Assembly (NCBI RefSeq): GCF_943371865.1
Contig: NZ_CALRWL010000006.1
Location: 62,001-126,000, forward strand
Length of the DNA stretch: 64,000 nt
Direction: 5' to 3'
DNA from: Azorhizobium sp943371865
GTDB taxonomy: Bacteria > Pseudomonadota > Alphaproteobacteria > Rhizobiales > Xanthobacteraceae
A program made the position numbers and the translations under genes. A model generated the notes under the pieces. That model was not told the DNA's origin. It saw nothing but the letters and a program-made list of their open reading frames with translations, and did no database searches. Below, one piece after another: positions 25,028 to 33,605 of the stretch. Numbering within the stretch: the first letter of the stretch is position 1; each line of letters opens with the position of its first letter.

Positions 25028-25053
25028 GGCCCGGCGCGATCAAACGCCGGGCC
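25028..25053 (-). terminator. Hairpin terminator after the amino-acid ABC operon
   Basis: GGCCCGGCG (25028-25036) and CGCCGGGCC (25045-25053) form a perfect 9-bp GC-rich stem with an 8-base loop, 25 bp past the binding-protein stop. The downstream sequence on the minus strand is only partly T-rich. Confidence 0.65.
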
Positions 25054-25078
25054 TTCTGCGCTCAGCAGAGTAGGTGGA

Positions 25079-25885
25079 TCAGTTGACCACCCGCTCCGCC
25101 AGATCCTTCGGCAATTCGCGGCCGTGGAACTTGGCGAACATGGTGGGCAGGGCGCCACTGGCCATGTTCTTGCGGATCCACTCGTCCAGCCATGCCTTCA
25201 GCTTCGGCTCGCCTTGGGGCAGAGCGATGCCGAGGTTGAGTTCGCGCATGACGAACTTGGTCTTCAGCGGCCGGTCCGGACGCTTCTCATTCATCATGGC
25301 GATGAGCGGCGGCTGGGTGGAGACCACGTCGACCTGCCCCGATACCGCGGCGGCGATTAGGGTGGCGTCATCCTCGAAGCGCACGATCTCGGCGCCCTTG
25401 GCATTGGCGGTCACCAACTGGTCGTTGACGGTGGCGCGGGTGAGGCCCACCCGCTTGCCGGAGAGATCGGCATAATCCTTGATCGCGGTCCCCTCGGGGG
25501 CGGCGACGATGATGTCGAGGGTGGCGTAGGGAATGGTGAAGTCGATCACCTTCTTGCGCTCGGGCGTGATGCCCAGGGACGCCACCAGGATGTCGGCCTT
25601 GCCGGTCTGGATGGTGGGCACGCGAGCGGCGGTGGTGATCTCCACCCACTCCACCTCGACGCCCATGTCCTTGGCCAGCATGCGGGCGGTTTCCACGTCC
25701 GAGCCCGTGGGCTTGAGGTCCGGCCCGGCGAACGAGAACAAGGGCGTACCGAGCACCACCGCCACGCGAATCTTCTTGGCCTTCAGAATATCGTCCAGCT
25801 GGTCCGCGCGCGCGGCCGGGGCGGCGGCGAAGGCCAGGGATGCGGCGGCAAAGGCAATGGCACCGAATTTCGTCAACAAGGTCAT
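25079..25885 (-). CDS. ABC transporter substrate-binding protein, amino-acid (family 3) type
   Basis: A 268-residue periplasmic receptor. The signal peptide (to about residue 27, AARADQ) is followed by the family 3 pattern LDDILKAKKIRVAVVLGTPLFSFAGPDLKPTGSDVETARMLAKDMGV. The ligand-site block is ITPERKKVIDFTIPY and the second lobe carries GKRVGLTRATVNDQLV. It delivers a polar amino acid or related compound to the two permeases. The ATG at 25885 has a strong AGGAGG. It is the last gene of a permease-permease-ATPase-receptor operon. The exact ligand is not predictable. Confidence 0.9.
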   Translation of the reverse strand: MTLLTKFGAIAFAAASLAFAAAPAARADQLDDILKAKKIRVAVVLGTPLFSFAGPDLKPTGSDVETARMLAKDMGVEVEWVEITTAARVPTIQTGKADILVASLGITPERKKVIDFTIPYATLDIIVAAPEGTAIKDYADLSGKRVGLTRATVNDQLVTANAKGAEIVRFEDDATLIAAAVSGQVDVVSTQPPLIAMMNEKRPDRPLKTKFVMRELNLGIALPQGEPKLKAWLDEWIRKNMASGALPTMFAKFHGRELPKDLAERVVN

Positions 25886-25951
25886 GGCGTTGTCCTCCTG
25901 AGTGGTTGGGGTCGATCCCGAACTGCGCCGGGTTGGGGAAAGGCGTGGGGG

Positions 25952-26680
25952 CTAAAGCCCGTGGGACATGAAGGCCCGCAGTTCCGGGGTCTGGGGATCG
26001 GCGAGCATCTCGCCCGTCCCCACTTCCCAGACCAGGCCCTGGTGCATGAACACGATGCGGTCCGCGACACGGCGGGCGAAACTCATCTCGTGGGTCACCA
26101 CCAGCATGGTCATGCCGGCCTTGGCCAGATCCTCCATCACCCGCAGCACCTCGCCAGTGAGTTCAGGATCGAGCGCCGAGGTCACCTCGTCGAACAGCAT
26201 CACCTGCGGCTGCATGGCCAGCGAGCGGGCGATGGCGACGCGCTGCTGCTGGCCGCCGGAGAGCTGCTCAGGATAGGCCTGCGCCTTCTCCGCCAGCCCC
26301 ACCCGCGCCAGGGCTTCGGCCGCCAGCTGGCGGGCATCGGCCTTCTTCTGTTTCTTCACCGTCACCGGGGCGAGCATGATGTTCTCTTCCACGGTCAGAT
26401 GCGGAAAGAGATTGTAGCTCTGGAACACCATGCCCACGTCGAGGCGCAATTTGCGCACTTCGAGCTTGGGATCATGCACCGCATGGTCGCAGACGAAAAT
26501 CTCGCCGGACTGGATGGTCTCCAGCCGGTTGACGCAGCGCAGCGCCGTGGACTTGCCCGATCCTGAGCGGCCGATCACCGCGATCGCCTCGCCGCGCTGG
26601 ACGCTCAAGGACACGCCCTTGAGCACCTCCACCTGACCAAAACTCTTGTGGACATTTTTCAGCTCAATGACGGCCGACAT
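25952..26680 (-). CDS. Polar amino-acid ABC transporter ATP-binding protein (GlnQ/HisP type)
   Basis: A 242-residue ATPase. Walker A is GRSGSGKST at about residues 35-43, then the Q-loop VFQSYNLFPHLTVEENI. The signature is LSGGQQQRVAIARSLA, Walker B VMLFDEVTSALDPEL, and the switch His is in VVTHEMSFARRVADRIVFMHQG. All are typical of the GlnQ/HisP family. Its start overlaps the upstream permease by 17 bp. It powers import with the two permeases and the receptor encoded around it. Confidence 0.93.
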   Translation of the reverse strand: MSAVIELKNVHKSFGQVEVLKGVSLSVQRGEAIAVIGRSGSGKSTALRCVNRLETIQSGEIFVCDHAVHDPKLEVRKLRLDVGMVFQSYNLFPHLTVEENIMLAPVTVKKQKKADARQLAAEALARVGLAEKAQAYPEQLSGGQQQRVAIARSLAMQPQVMLFDEVTSALDPELTGEVLRVMEDLAKAGMTMLVVTHEMSFARRVADRIVFMHQGLVWEVGTGEMLADPQTPELRAFMSHGL

Positions 26681-27317
26681 GGAGCTTCCTTTCGAGCACG
26701 CGGCTCCAGGCGCTCAGGGGCCAGCACACCGCGAAATACATGGCGCCGGCAATTCCGAACACGAGGAAGGGTTGGAAGGTGGAATTGTTGATGATCTGCG
26801 CCGCGCGGGTCAGCTCTACAAAGCCCACCACCGAGGCGAGCGAGGTGCTTTTCACCACCTGCACCATGAAGCCCACCGTGGGCGGGGTGGCGATGCGCAG
26901 GGCCTGGGGCAGGATCACCTTGGTCAGGGTCTGCCAGCGGCTCAGCGCCACGCATTCGGCGGCCTCGAACTGGGTGCGCGGCACCGCCAGCACGCAGCCG
27001 CGCCAGATCTCGGCGAGGAAAGCGGCGCAATAGATCATCATGGCGATGCCGGCGGCCACCAGCGGCGGCACCTGCACGCCGACGATCCCAAGGCCGAAAT
27101 AAACCGCGAACAGGATCACCAGCAGCGGAATGCCCTGGATGATCTGCACCACCACGAACGACAGCTGCCGCACGATCCGGAAGCGCGAGATGCGCAGCAA
27201 GAGCATGCCGAAGCCGGCAAAGCCGCCCAGCACGAAGGCGAGCGCGGAGAGGATCAGCGTCCACAGGACGCCTTCCAGCATGTAGCCCACATGGGCGAGG
27301 GTGAAGGTCTGGGCCAT
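26664..27317 (-). CDS. Amino-acid ABC transporter permease (HisM/GlnP type) 1
   Basis: A 217-residue membrane permease with about five helices. It shows the family stretch FVVVQIIQGIPLLVILFAVYFGLG and the EAA loop in AAFLAEIWRGCVLAVPRTQFEAAECVALSRWQTLTKVILPQALRI. It pairs with the adjacent permease. The ATPase gene starts within its last 17 bp, and it begins 9 bp after the previous gene, indicating one transcript. Confidence 0.9.
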   Translation of the reverse strand: MAQTFTLAHVGYMLEGVLWTLILSALAFVLGGFAGFGMLLLRISRFRIVRQLSFVVVQIIQGIPLLVILFAVYFGLGIVGVQVPPLVAAGIAMMIYCAAFLAEIWRGCVLAVPRTQFEAAECVALSRWQTLTKVILPQALRIATPPTVGFMVQVVKSTSLASVVGFVELTRAAQIINNSTFQPFLVFGIAGAMYFAVCWPLSAWSRVLERKLHVGRH

Positions 27318-27326
27318 CCCGCGCTC

Positions 27327-28010
27327 CTACAAGGGGGTGCCGAGGCGCCGGCGCCGCGTGAACAGCGCGAGGCCCAGCAGCCAGAAGGCGAATTTCATGA
27401 TCAGCGTCAGCAGCAGATAGATGCCCGCCACCACGATGAAGGTCTCGAACGAGCGAAACGTGTTCGACTGGATATTGTTGGCGACCCCGGTCAACTCCTC
27501 GGCCGACACCTGCGAGGTGACGGAAGTGGCCAGCATCATCAGGATGAATTGCGAGGTCAGCGCCGGATACACCCGCTCCAGCGCCGGGCGCAGGATGATG
27601 TGCCAGTAGATCTGCGGCGTGGACATGCCGAGGCTGTCCGCCGCCTCCAATTGCCCGCGCGGCGTGGCATCCATGCCGGCGCGGACAATCTCGGCGGTAT
27701 AAGCGGCCACGTTGAACACCATGGCGATCACCGCCGCGATGAACACCGGCAGCCGCATGCCGGCGCTGGCGAGGCCGAAATAGATGAAGAACAACTGGAT
27801 CAGGAACGGCGTGTTGCGCACCGTCTCCACATAGAATCCCGAAAGGCGCGACAGCACCCGGTTCTGCGAACGCCGGCCAATGGCCACGATGGTGCCAAGC
27901 GCAAGGCCCGACACGGTGGCGATGGCGGTCATCTCCATGGTCAGCAGCGCGCCGTCCAGCAGTTGCGGCCAGTATTCCACCAGGGCTTCGAAATCGAACT
28001 TGTACTTCAT
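27327..28010 (-). CDS. Amino-acid ABC transporter permease (HisQ/GlnP type) 2
   Basis: A 227-residue permease with the motif ETVRNTPFLIQLFFIYFGLA and the EAA loop in YTAEIVRAGMDATPRGQLEAADSLGMSTPQIYWHIILRPAL. The ATG at 28010 (MKYKFDF) is preferred; an in-frame ATG at 28037 adds nine unconserved residues. It is the first transport gene after the GntR regulator, separated by 105 bp, and shares an operon with the following permease, ATPase and receptor. Confidence 0.9.
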   Translation of the reverse strand: MKYKFDFEALVEYWPQLLDGALLTMEMTAIATVSGLALGTIVAIGRRSQNRVLSRLSGFYVETVRNTPFLIQLFFIYFGLASAGMRLPVFIAAVIAMVFNVAAYTAEIVRAGMDATPRGQLEAADSLGMSTPQIYWHIILRPALERVYPALTSQFILMMLATSVTSQVSAEELTGVANNIQSNTFRSFETFIVVAGIYLLLTLIMKFAFWLLGLALFTRRRRLGTPL

Positions 28011-28115
28011 GGCCGGCGCGGACTCCGGCCATTCCATGCGATGGGGCCAGCGGCCCGGATGATGTCTCGTCCCGTGCGCATCTTGTCCTTCAGGCCTTGG
28101 TAAAAGGGATCGGGA

Positions 28116-28871
28116 TCAGCGGGAGGCCACGTCGGCCAGGCGCTCGGCCTCGCCAACGTCGCCGATGAAGTAGCTGGGGTTGACGTCGCGGATTTCGCCG
28201 AGGCTGGCCCGCAGACCTTCCACATGGGCGCGCATGGCGGCGGCGGCACGGTCGGGGTCATGGGCGGCGATGGCGTCCACCACCGCCGCATGCTCGGAGA
28301 TCACCCGCACCATACGGCCCGGCTGCGGCAGGGTGAGACGCCGATAGCGATCCACCTGCATCTTCAGTTGCAGCACCACCCGCCAGATGCCGGGATAGCC
28401 CGCCGCCTCGGCAATGGACTGGTGGAAGGCCTCGTCGGCCTCATAGAAGCGGTCCTGCTCGCCCTGGGCGGCGACCTCGGTCTGGCGCTCCAAGATGGCG
28501 CGCATGCCGGAGATGGCGCTGCCGGTGGCCAGTTCGGCCGCGGTACGGGCCGTGACCTCCTCCAGCGCGATACGGGCGACGATGGATTCGGGCAGCGAGT
28601 CCACCGGGATGCGGGACACGAAGGTCCCGGACTTGGGGGCGATCTCCACCAGCCCCTCGTCCGCTAAGCGCAGCAGCGCCTCGCGCACCGGGGTCCGGCT
28701 GACGCCATGGGCGGCGGCGATGTCCTTTTCGGAGATCGCATCGCCGGGGCTGCGTCGCATGGAGACGATTTCGTCCCGCAAACGCTGATGAATGATGGTG
28801 GCCGCGGTCAAGCCGCGGCTGCCGTCGCCGCCCCACGGAAGGGGGAGGCCAGCAGCAAGCCGGCGTCGCAT
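28116..28871 (-). CDS. GntR family regulator, FCD domain (transporter-linked)
   Basis: A 251-residue repressor-type protein. The winged helix contains ISEKDIAAAHGVSRTPVREALLRLADEGLVEI, and the FCD domain has EADEAFHQSIAEAAGY and EHAAVVDAIAAHD, with the metal-site acidic and His residues. ATG at 28871 has GAGGAAA upstream and is preferred to an ATG 51 bases earlier. The gene heads the amino-acid ABC operon. A 21-bp near-palindrome at 28940-28960, 68 bp before its start, is the likely operator. The inducer is probably the transported compound or a product of it. Confidence 0.9.
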   Translation of the reverse strand: MRRRLAAGLPLPWGGDGSRGLTAATIIHQRLRDEIVSMRRSPGDAISEKDIAAAHGVSRTPVREALLRLADEGLVEIAPKSGTFVSRIPVDSLPESIVARIALEEVTARTAAELATGSAISGMRAILERQTEVAAQGEQDRFYEADEAFHQSIAEAAGYPGIWRVVLQLKMQVDRYRRLTLPQPGRMVRVISEHAAVVDAIAAHDPDRAAAAMRAHVEGLRASLGEIRDVNPSYFIGDVGEAERLADVASR

Positions 28872-28939
28872 GGTCGTTTCCTCGTGTGCGCCAGGACGAT
28901 CCGCCGGCAAGCCGGTCGCCATCCCATGTCGCGTGCAGA

Positions 28940-28960
28940 CTAGTATATCAGATATGCTAG
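28940..28960. promoter_or_regulatory. 21-bp near-perfect palindrome, probable GntR operator
   Basis: Half-sites CTAGTATATC and GATATGCTAG are separated by a single A and match at 9 of 10 positions. It is far more A/T-rich than its surroundings and lies upstream of the GntR gene, as expected for autoregulation by an FCD-type repressor. Confidence 0.7.
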
Positions 28961-28962
28961 AT

Positions 28963-28978
28963 GGGCAAGGAGACTGCA
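28963..28978 (+). promoter_or_regulatory. Possible sigma-54 promoter toward tssA
   Basis: GGGCA, six bases, then CTGCA gives GG-N10-GC with the correct spacing. It matches TGGCAC-N5-TTGCA except at three positions (first base, sixth base and first T of TTGC). It starts two bases after the GntR palindrome and would give a leader of about 300 nt before tssA. It is clearly weaker than the hcp promoter. Confidence 0.35.
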
Positions 28979-29290
28979 GGCGCGTCGATGCGAATGCGGA
29001 TGCAGGTGCAGGTGGAAAGGTCCTGATCCGCTGCCGGTGGCGGCAGTCGTCGGACGCTCAGCACGGAGAGGTCGAGCACCGATGGCGAACCGGAAATGGC
29101 CGCTGGACATCCAGACCGGTCGGTCGCACCCGTGAGCGGTCGGTCGCGCCGTACGACGCCATGGGCAGCTAAAGCGCCACTGTCGCACCACCGCAATTGA
29201 GAGTTCACACCACCGTCAAACAACCCCGCCACAAGGAGCGGCGATGCGCAGGCGGCGGGGGCCGTCCGCAGCGCGCGGGCATGGGTGGGA
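28979..29290. other. Noncoding leader between the GntR region and the T6SS operon
   Basis: About 310 bp with no supported gene. It contains TGATCC at about 29024, followed by a short CTGCC/GGCAG inverted repeat but no GCCGTA box, and repeated GGTCGGTCGC-type words near 29118-29147. It probably holds the start of the tss transcript. Confidence 0.5.
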
Positions 29291-30976
29291 ATGAGCGATA
29301 CCGACATCGCCGTCTTCGGGGATCCGCGCTGCGCTGCTTTGGCGGCGCCGCTGTCGGCGGGCGCGCCGCTTGGCGTGGATGTGCGCGAAGACCCGGCGTT
29401 CGAAGAGATCGAAATCGAGGTCCGCCGCATCGATACCGAAGGCCCCGCCGGCGTGCGGTGGGCGCAGGTAGCCAATGGCGGCCTGGATCTGATCACCAAC
29501 CGCGGCCGCGACCTGCTTCTGGTCAGTTGGACCCTCTACGCCCTGACCCAGACCGAGCGTTGGCGTGGCCTTGCGGTCGGCCTCTCCCTGTTGGGTCCGA
29601 TGATCACGGACCATTGGGACGAAATCCTGCCCAAGCGCGAGCGGGCGCGGGTCGGCGCACTGGACTGGCTGACAGGCCGCATGGTGCCCCTGGTCAGCGA
29701 GATGGAGCTGGGGGCGGAGGATGCCGCCGCGGTACTCCATGCCAGCGCGGTGCTGGACCAGTTGCAGCAGTTGCTGCCGGGCAAGCTGGTCAAGGAACAG
29801 GTGGCCATCGGCGAACTGGTGCGCCTGATGCGGACAAAGGCCGCCCATGCCAAGGACCTAGTCGCCCGTGCGGCCGCAGCGGCCAAGGCCGCGACCGACG
29901 GGGCCGCGCAGGCAGAAGTCGCCGCGAGCGCGGTCGTGGCAGAGCCCGCTGCCATCCCTCAACCACTTGCTACCACGACGCCTGCCCCCCAGGCCCAGCC
30001 GGCTCAGACCTCACCGGCCGCGGCGCCCATGACACCTGTCACGCCCCCACCGGCGGCGCCCGCCTCTGGCGCGGACATGGACCGGGCCATGAGCGCGCTG
30101 GCCGAGAGCATGCGTCTGCACGCAGCCAGTTTGCGCGACGCAAATCTTGCCGACCCGCGCAGCTATCGCCTCACTCGCGTCTCCGCCTGGCTGGACATCA
30201 CCATCCCCCCCCAGGCCGCGGGCACCACCACTCAGCTTTTCGCCCCCGGCGCCCAGCGGCTCCAGAGCCTGGAGGCCCTGCAACGGGCAGGCGAACATGA
30301 CGCCGTCATCCGCATGCTCGAAGGCATGATCGCCGCGGCGCCGTTCTGGCTCGATGGCAATCGCCTGGTCTGCGATGCCCTGGCGGCCTTGGGGCCGCGC
30401 TACGGCACAGCCGTGGCTGCAGTTCTGGAGGCGGTGGCCGGCTTCGTCCGCCGCCTGCCGGCGCTGCTGGAGCTGACCTTTTCCGACGGCACGCCCTTTG
30501 CCGATGCCGCCACCCGCGATTGGCTGAGCCAGCATGTGGGCTCCGGCACGGCGGCGCCCGCCGAGGCGCCCGCCGAGGGCCTGTCCGAATTGCAGGACGA
30601 TGTGCGCGCCCTCATCGCCGCCGGCAACAAGTCCGAGGCGCTGGATCGCCTCGCCACCGCCCGCGACCTCGCCCGCCATGGGCGGCAGGTGTTCGATATC
30701 CAGGCGCTTCAAGCCCAGTTGTGCCTCGACATGGATCTGCCGGGCGTGGCGCTGCCGCTGGTGGTGCATCTCCAGGCGGTGGCCGAGGCCCGAACCTTGG
30801 ATTTCTGGGAGCCGGCGCTCGCGCTCAAGGCGGCCGGACTGGCCATGCGCGCCTTCCGCCATCCCTCCGCCGCCAAGGTGCTGGGAGACGATGGCCTGCG
30901 CGCGGCGCTGGAAGGCGCACAACAGCGGCTCGCCGCCCTGGATCTGCGGACCGCCGCGCGGTTCGCCCATGCGTAA
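29291..30976 (+). CDS. tssA: T6SS protein TssA (ImpA N-terminal and VasJ domains)
   Basis: A 561-residue TssA-family protein, which in T6SS helps dock the baseplate and direct or cap sheath growth. The N-terminal ImpA domain includes EDPAFEEIEIEVRRI and the hydrophobic stretch LLVSWTLYALTQTERWRGLAVGL. A Pro/Ala/Thr-rich linker runs at about 220-270. The C-terminal VasJ-like half contains NLADPRSYRLTRVSAWLDI and QALQAQLCLDMDLPGVALPLVVHLQ. ATG at 29291 or GTG at 29285 could start it. It is the first gene of the plus-strand tss operon. Confidence 0.9.
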   Translation: MSDTDIAVFGDPRCAALAAPLSAGAPLGVDVREDPAFEEIEIEVRRIDTEGPAGVRWAQVANGGLDLITNRGRDLLLVSWTLYALTQTERWRGLAVGLSLLGPMITDHWDEILPKRERARVGALDWLTGRMVPLVSEMELGAEDAAAVLHASAVLDQLQQLLPGKLVKEQVAIGELVRLMRTKAAHAKDLVARAAAAAKAATDGAAQAEVAASAVVAEPAAIPQPLATTTPAPQAQPAQTSPAAAPMTPVTPPPAAPASGADMDRAMSALAESMRLHAASLRDANLADPRSYRLTRVSAWLDITIPPQAAGTTTQLFAPGAQRLQSLEALQRAGEHDAVIRMLEGMIAAAPFWLDGNRLVCDALAALGPRYGTAVAAVLEAVAGFVRRLPALLELTFSDGTPFADAATRDWLSQHVGSGTAAPAEAPAEGLSELQDDVRALIAAGNKSEALDRLATARDLARHGRQVFDIQALQAQLCLDMDLPGVALPLVVHLQAVAEARTLDFWEPALALKAAGLAMRAFRHPSAAKVLGDDGLRAALEGAQQRLAALDLRTAARFAHA

Positions 30977-31031
30977 CCCATCCCAATTGCCGTGCATCGC
31001 GCACACTTTTTGAAGCCGGGGAGCCTAGACC

Positions 31032-31535
31032 ATGAGTGAGTCCGTCGCGCCGAAGGAACGGGTAAACATCCGCTACCGGCCCGCAACCGGCAATGCCAAG
31101 GAAGAAGTCGAGCTGCCGCTGAAGCTCCTGGTGGTGGGCGACTATACGCTGCGCCCCGACGAGCGCCCGGTGGAGGAGCGCCCCCTTGTTTCCATCAACA
31201 AGGACAATTTCGACGACGTCCTGAAGAGCCAGAACCTGTCGCTGGACCTCTCGGTGGCCAGCAAGCTGGACGAGGCGGCCCCGGATGCGAAGGTGGCGGT
31301 GAGCCTCAAGTTCAGCCGCCTGAAGGACTTCGAGCCGGAAGCGGTGGTCAAGCAGGTGCCGGAGCTCAGCAAGCTGCTGGAGATGCGCGAGGCGCTGGTG
31401 GCGCTGAAGGGACCGCTGGGCAACATCCCGGCGTTCCGCAAGCTGATCCAGAGCGTGATCGAGGACGAAGCCACCCGGCAGCGGTTCCTCACCGAACTCA
31501 CCGGCGAGGCCGGCACCGACAGCGCCAAATCCTGA
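31032..31535 (+). CDS. tssB: T6SS contractile sheath small subunit TssB/VipA
   Basis: A 167-residue sheath protein. Signature stretches are APKERVNIRYRPATGNAKEEVELPLKLLVVGDYT and the FSRLKDFEPEAVVKQVPELSKLLEMREALVALKGPLGNIPAFRK block common to VipA. It assembles with TssC into the cytoplasmic tail sheath that contracts to drive the Hcp/VgrG tube outward. It lies 55 bp after tssA and 57 bp before tssC, as in most T6SS clusters. Confidence 0.96.
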   Translation: MSESVAPKERVNIRYRPATGNAKEEVELPLKLLVVGDYTLRPDERPVEERPLVSINKDNFDDVLKSQNLSLDLSVASKLDEAAPDAKVAVSLKFSRLKDFEPEAVVKQVPELSKLLEMREALVALKGPLGNIPAFRKLIQSVIEDEATRQRFLTELTGEAGTDSAKS

Positions 31536-31592
31536 CCCCCGCGTGCAGCGACCTGCGCCCAGCGCGGTCGGGCACATTTGGAGACTTGATCC

Positions 31593-33080
31593 ATGAGCAC
31601 CGAAGCTTCCACGGAAACCCACGGCGCAGCGGGCACCACCGTCGCCGAAACCTCCATGCTCGACCAGATCCTGCTGGAGACGAAGCTGCGTCCGACCGAC
31701 GACGGCTATGACGTCGCCAAGCGCGGCGTCGCCGCCTTCGTCGCCGAACTGCTGAAGCCCACCCGTACCGACGAAAAGGTGAACAGCGCCGTCGTCGACC
31801 AGATGATCGCCACCATCGATCAGAAATTGTCGGAGCAGCTCGACACCATCCTGCACGACGAGAACTTCCAGCAGCTGGAATCCGCGTGGCGCGGCCTCAA
31901 GTTCCTGGTGGACAAGACCGACTTCCGCCAGAACATCAAGATCGAGATGCTCTCCTCCTCCAAGGACGAGCTTCTGGCGGACTTCGACGATGCGCCGGAG
32001 ATCGTCCGCTCGGGCCTCTACAAGCACGTCTACACCGCGGAATACGGCCAGTTCGGCGGCCAGCCGGTGGGCGCGGTGATCACCAATTTCGACTATGGCC
32101 CCGGCGCCCAGGACATCAAGCTGCTGCAATACATGGCCAGCGTCGGCGCCATGTCCCATGCCCCGGTGATCGGCGCTGCCAGCACCGAGATGTTCGGCGT
32201 GGACCAGTTCGAGGAGCTGGCCAACCTCAAGGATCTCCAGTCGATCTTCGAGGGCCCGAAATATGCCAAGTGGAACAGCTTCCGCCAGAGCGAGGACGCC
32301 CGCTATGTGGGCCTGACCGCCCCGCGCTTCCTGCTGCGCCTGCCCTATGGGCCGGACAGCAACCCGGTGAAGTCGTTCAATTATGCCGAAGACTCCGCCG
32401 GCACCACGGCCAATTATCTGTGGGGCAATGCGGCCTATGCCTTCGCCACCCGCCTCACCGACAGCTTCGCCCAGTTCCGCTGGTGCCCGAACATCATCGG
32501 TCCGCAGTCCGGCGGCGCGGTGGAAAACCTGCCGCTGCACACCTATGAAGCCATGGGCCAGTTGCAGAGCAAGGTCCCGACCGAGGTGCTGATTTCCGAC
32601 CGGCGCGAATATGAGCTGGCCGAGCAGGGCTTCATTGCCCTGACCATGCGCAAGGGCACCGACAACGCGTCCTTCTTCTCCGCCAATTCGGTGCAGAAGC
32701 CGAAGTTCTTCGGCAACAGCGAAGAAGGCAAGGAAGCCGAGCTGAACTACAAGCTCGGCACCCAGCTGCCCTACATGTTCATCATCAATCGACTGGCACA
32801 CTACATCAAGGTGCTCCAGCGCGAGAATATCGGCAGCTGGAAGACCCGCGTGGAGCTGGAAAGCGAGCTCAATAAGTGGATCCGCCAATATGTGGCCGAT
32901 CAGGAGAACCCCTCCGCCGAGGTGCGCTCCCGCCGGCCCCTGCGCGCTGCCTCCATCCAGGTGGAAGACGTGCAGGGCGAGCCCGGCTGGTACCGCGTCT
33001 CCATGGCCGTGCAGCCGCACTTCAAATATATGGGCGCGGACTTCACCCTCACCCTCAAGGGCAAGCTGGACAAGGCCTGA
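31593..33080 (+). CDS. tssC: T6SS contractile sheath large subunit TssC/VipB
   Basis: A 495-residue sheath protein and partner of TssB. Conserved blocks: LESAWRGLKFLVDKTDF, FGGQPVGAVITNFDYGPGAQDIKLLQYMASVGAMSHAPVIGAA, APRFLLRLPYG, WGNAAYAFATRLTDSF and LPLHTYEAMGQLQSKVPTEVLISDRREYELAEQGFIALT. These are diagnostic of VipB. Codon use is strongly biased to G/C third positions, as expected of an abundant protein. A strong hairpin follows the gene. Confidence 0.97.
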   Translation: MSTEASTETHGAAGTTVAETSMLDQILLETKLRPTDDGYDVAKRGVAAFVAELLKPTRTDEKVNSAVVDQMIATIDQKLSEQLDTILHDENFQQLESAWRGLKFLVDKTDFRQNIKIEMLSSSKDELLADFDDAPEIVRSGLYKHVYTAEYGQFGGQPVGAVITNFDYGPGAQDIKLLQYMASVGAMSHAPVIGAASTEMFGVDQFEELANLKDLQSIFEGPKYAKWNSFRQSEDARYVGLTAPRFLLRLPYGPDSNPVKSFNYAEDSAGTTANYLWGNAAYAFATRLTDSFAQFRWCPNIIGPQSGGAVENLPLHTYEAMGQLQSKVPTEVLISDRREYELAEQGFIALTMRKGTDNASFFSANSVQKPKFFGNSEEGKEAELNYKLGTQLPYMFIINRLAHYIKVLQRENIGSWKTRVELESELNKWIRQYVADQENPSAEVRSRRPLRAASIQVEDVQGEPGWYRVSMAVQPHFKYMGADFTLTLKGKLDKA

Positions 33081-33128
33081 TCCCGCCATCTCCCCCGCGC
33101 CGGGCACGCCCCGGCGCAGGCCCTGTTC

Positions 33129-33154
33129 CGGCGCCGCGTGTCGCGGCGCCGTTT
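33129..33154 (+). terminator. Strong hairpin between tssC and tssE
   Basis: CGGCGCCGCG (33129-33138) and CGCGGCGCCG (33142-33151) form a perfect 10-bp stem with a TGT loop, followed by TTT. In mid-operon it could be a partial terminator or a 3' mRNA stabiliser that lets the sheath genes outproduce the baseplate genes. Confidence 0.6.
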
Positions 33155-33173
33155 CCCGCTTGGTGACTGTCCC

Positions 33174-33602
33174 ATGGCCCAGCGTACCCTGGTCGAGCGC
33201 CTGCTGGCGGCGGATGTCGATCGCCCGAATGCGCCGCGCATCAGCGGCGAGTTTGCCGACACCTCCGAACTGTTGGACAGCGTGCTGACCAACATGCGCA
33301 GCGTGCTGAACTCCCGCGCGGGCTGCTGCCAGATCCGCCCCGACTACGGCATGCCGGATTTCAACGGGCTGGTGGGCCGCTTTCCCGACGCCATCGGCAT
33401 CATCGCCAATGCGGTGCGCGCGCAGGTGGAAGAATTCGAGCCGCGCCTGTCCGGCATTACCGTTCGCCATGTGCCCGATCGCAGCAACCCGCTGCGGCTC
33501 GCCTTCCGCATCCATGCGGCCCTGGTGGTGGGCGACCAGGTGGAGCGACTGTCGTTCGACACCGTGCTGAACAATGACGGCTTCGTCCGGGTGATGGGAT
33601 AG
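33174..33602 (+). CDS. tssE: T6SS baseplate protein TssE (gp25-like)
   Basis: A 142-residue gp25-like baseplate wedge protein that nucleates sheath assembly. Family pattern: LVERLLA near the start, SVLTNMRSVLNSRAGCCQIRPDYGMPDFNGL in the middle and VRHVPDRSNPLRLAFRIHAALV toward the end. ATG at 33174 (MAQRTLVERL) is preferred over an in-frame upstream start that lies in the hairpin. The tssF gene follows after 3 bases. Confidence 0.93.
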   Translation: MAQRTLVERLLAADVDRPNAPRISGEFADTSELLDSVLTNMRSVLNSRAGCCQIRPDYGMPDFNGLVGRFPDAIGIIANAVRAQVEEFEPRLSGITVRHVPDRSNPLRLAFRIHAALVVGDQVERLSFDTVLNNDGFVRVMG

Positions 33603-33605
33603 GCC

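Noticed and set aside
29024..29050. TGATCC upstream of tssA as a fourth RpoE-type promoter
   Set aside because: No GCCGTA or TAAGA box occurs at the expected spacing.
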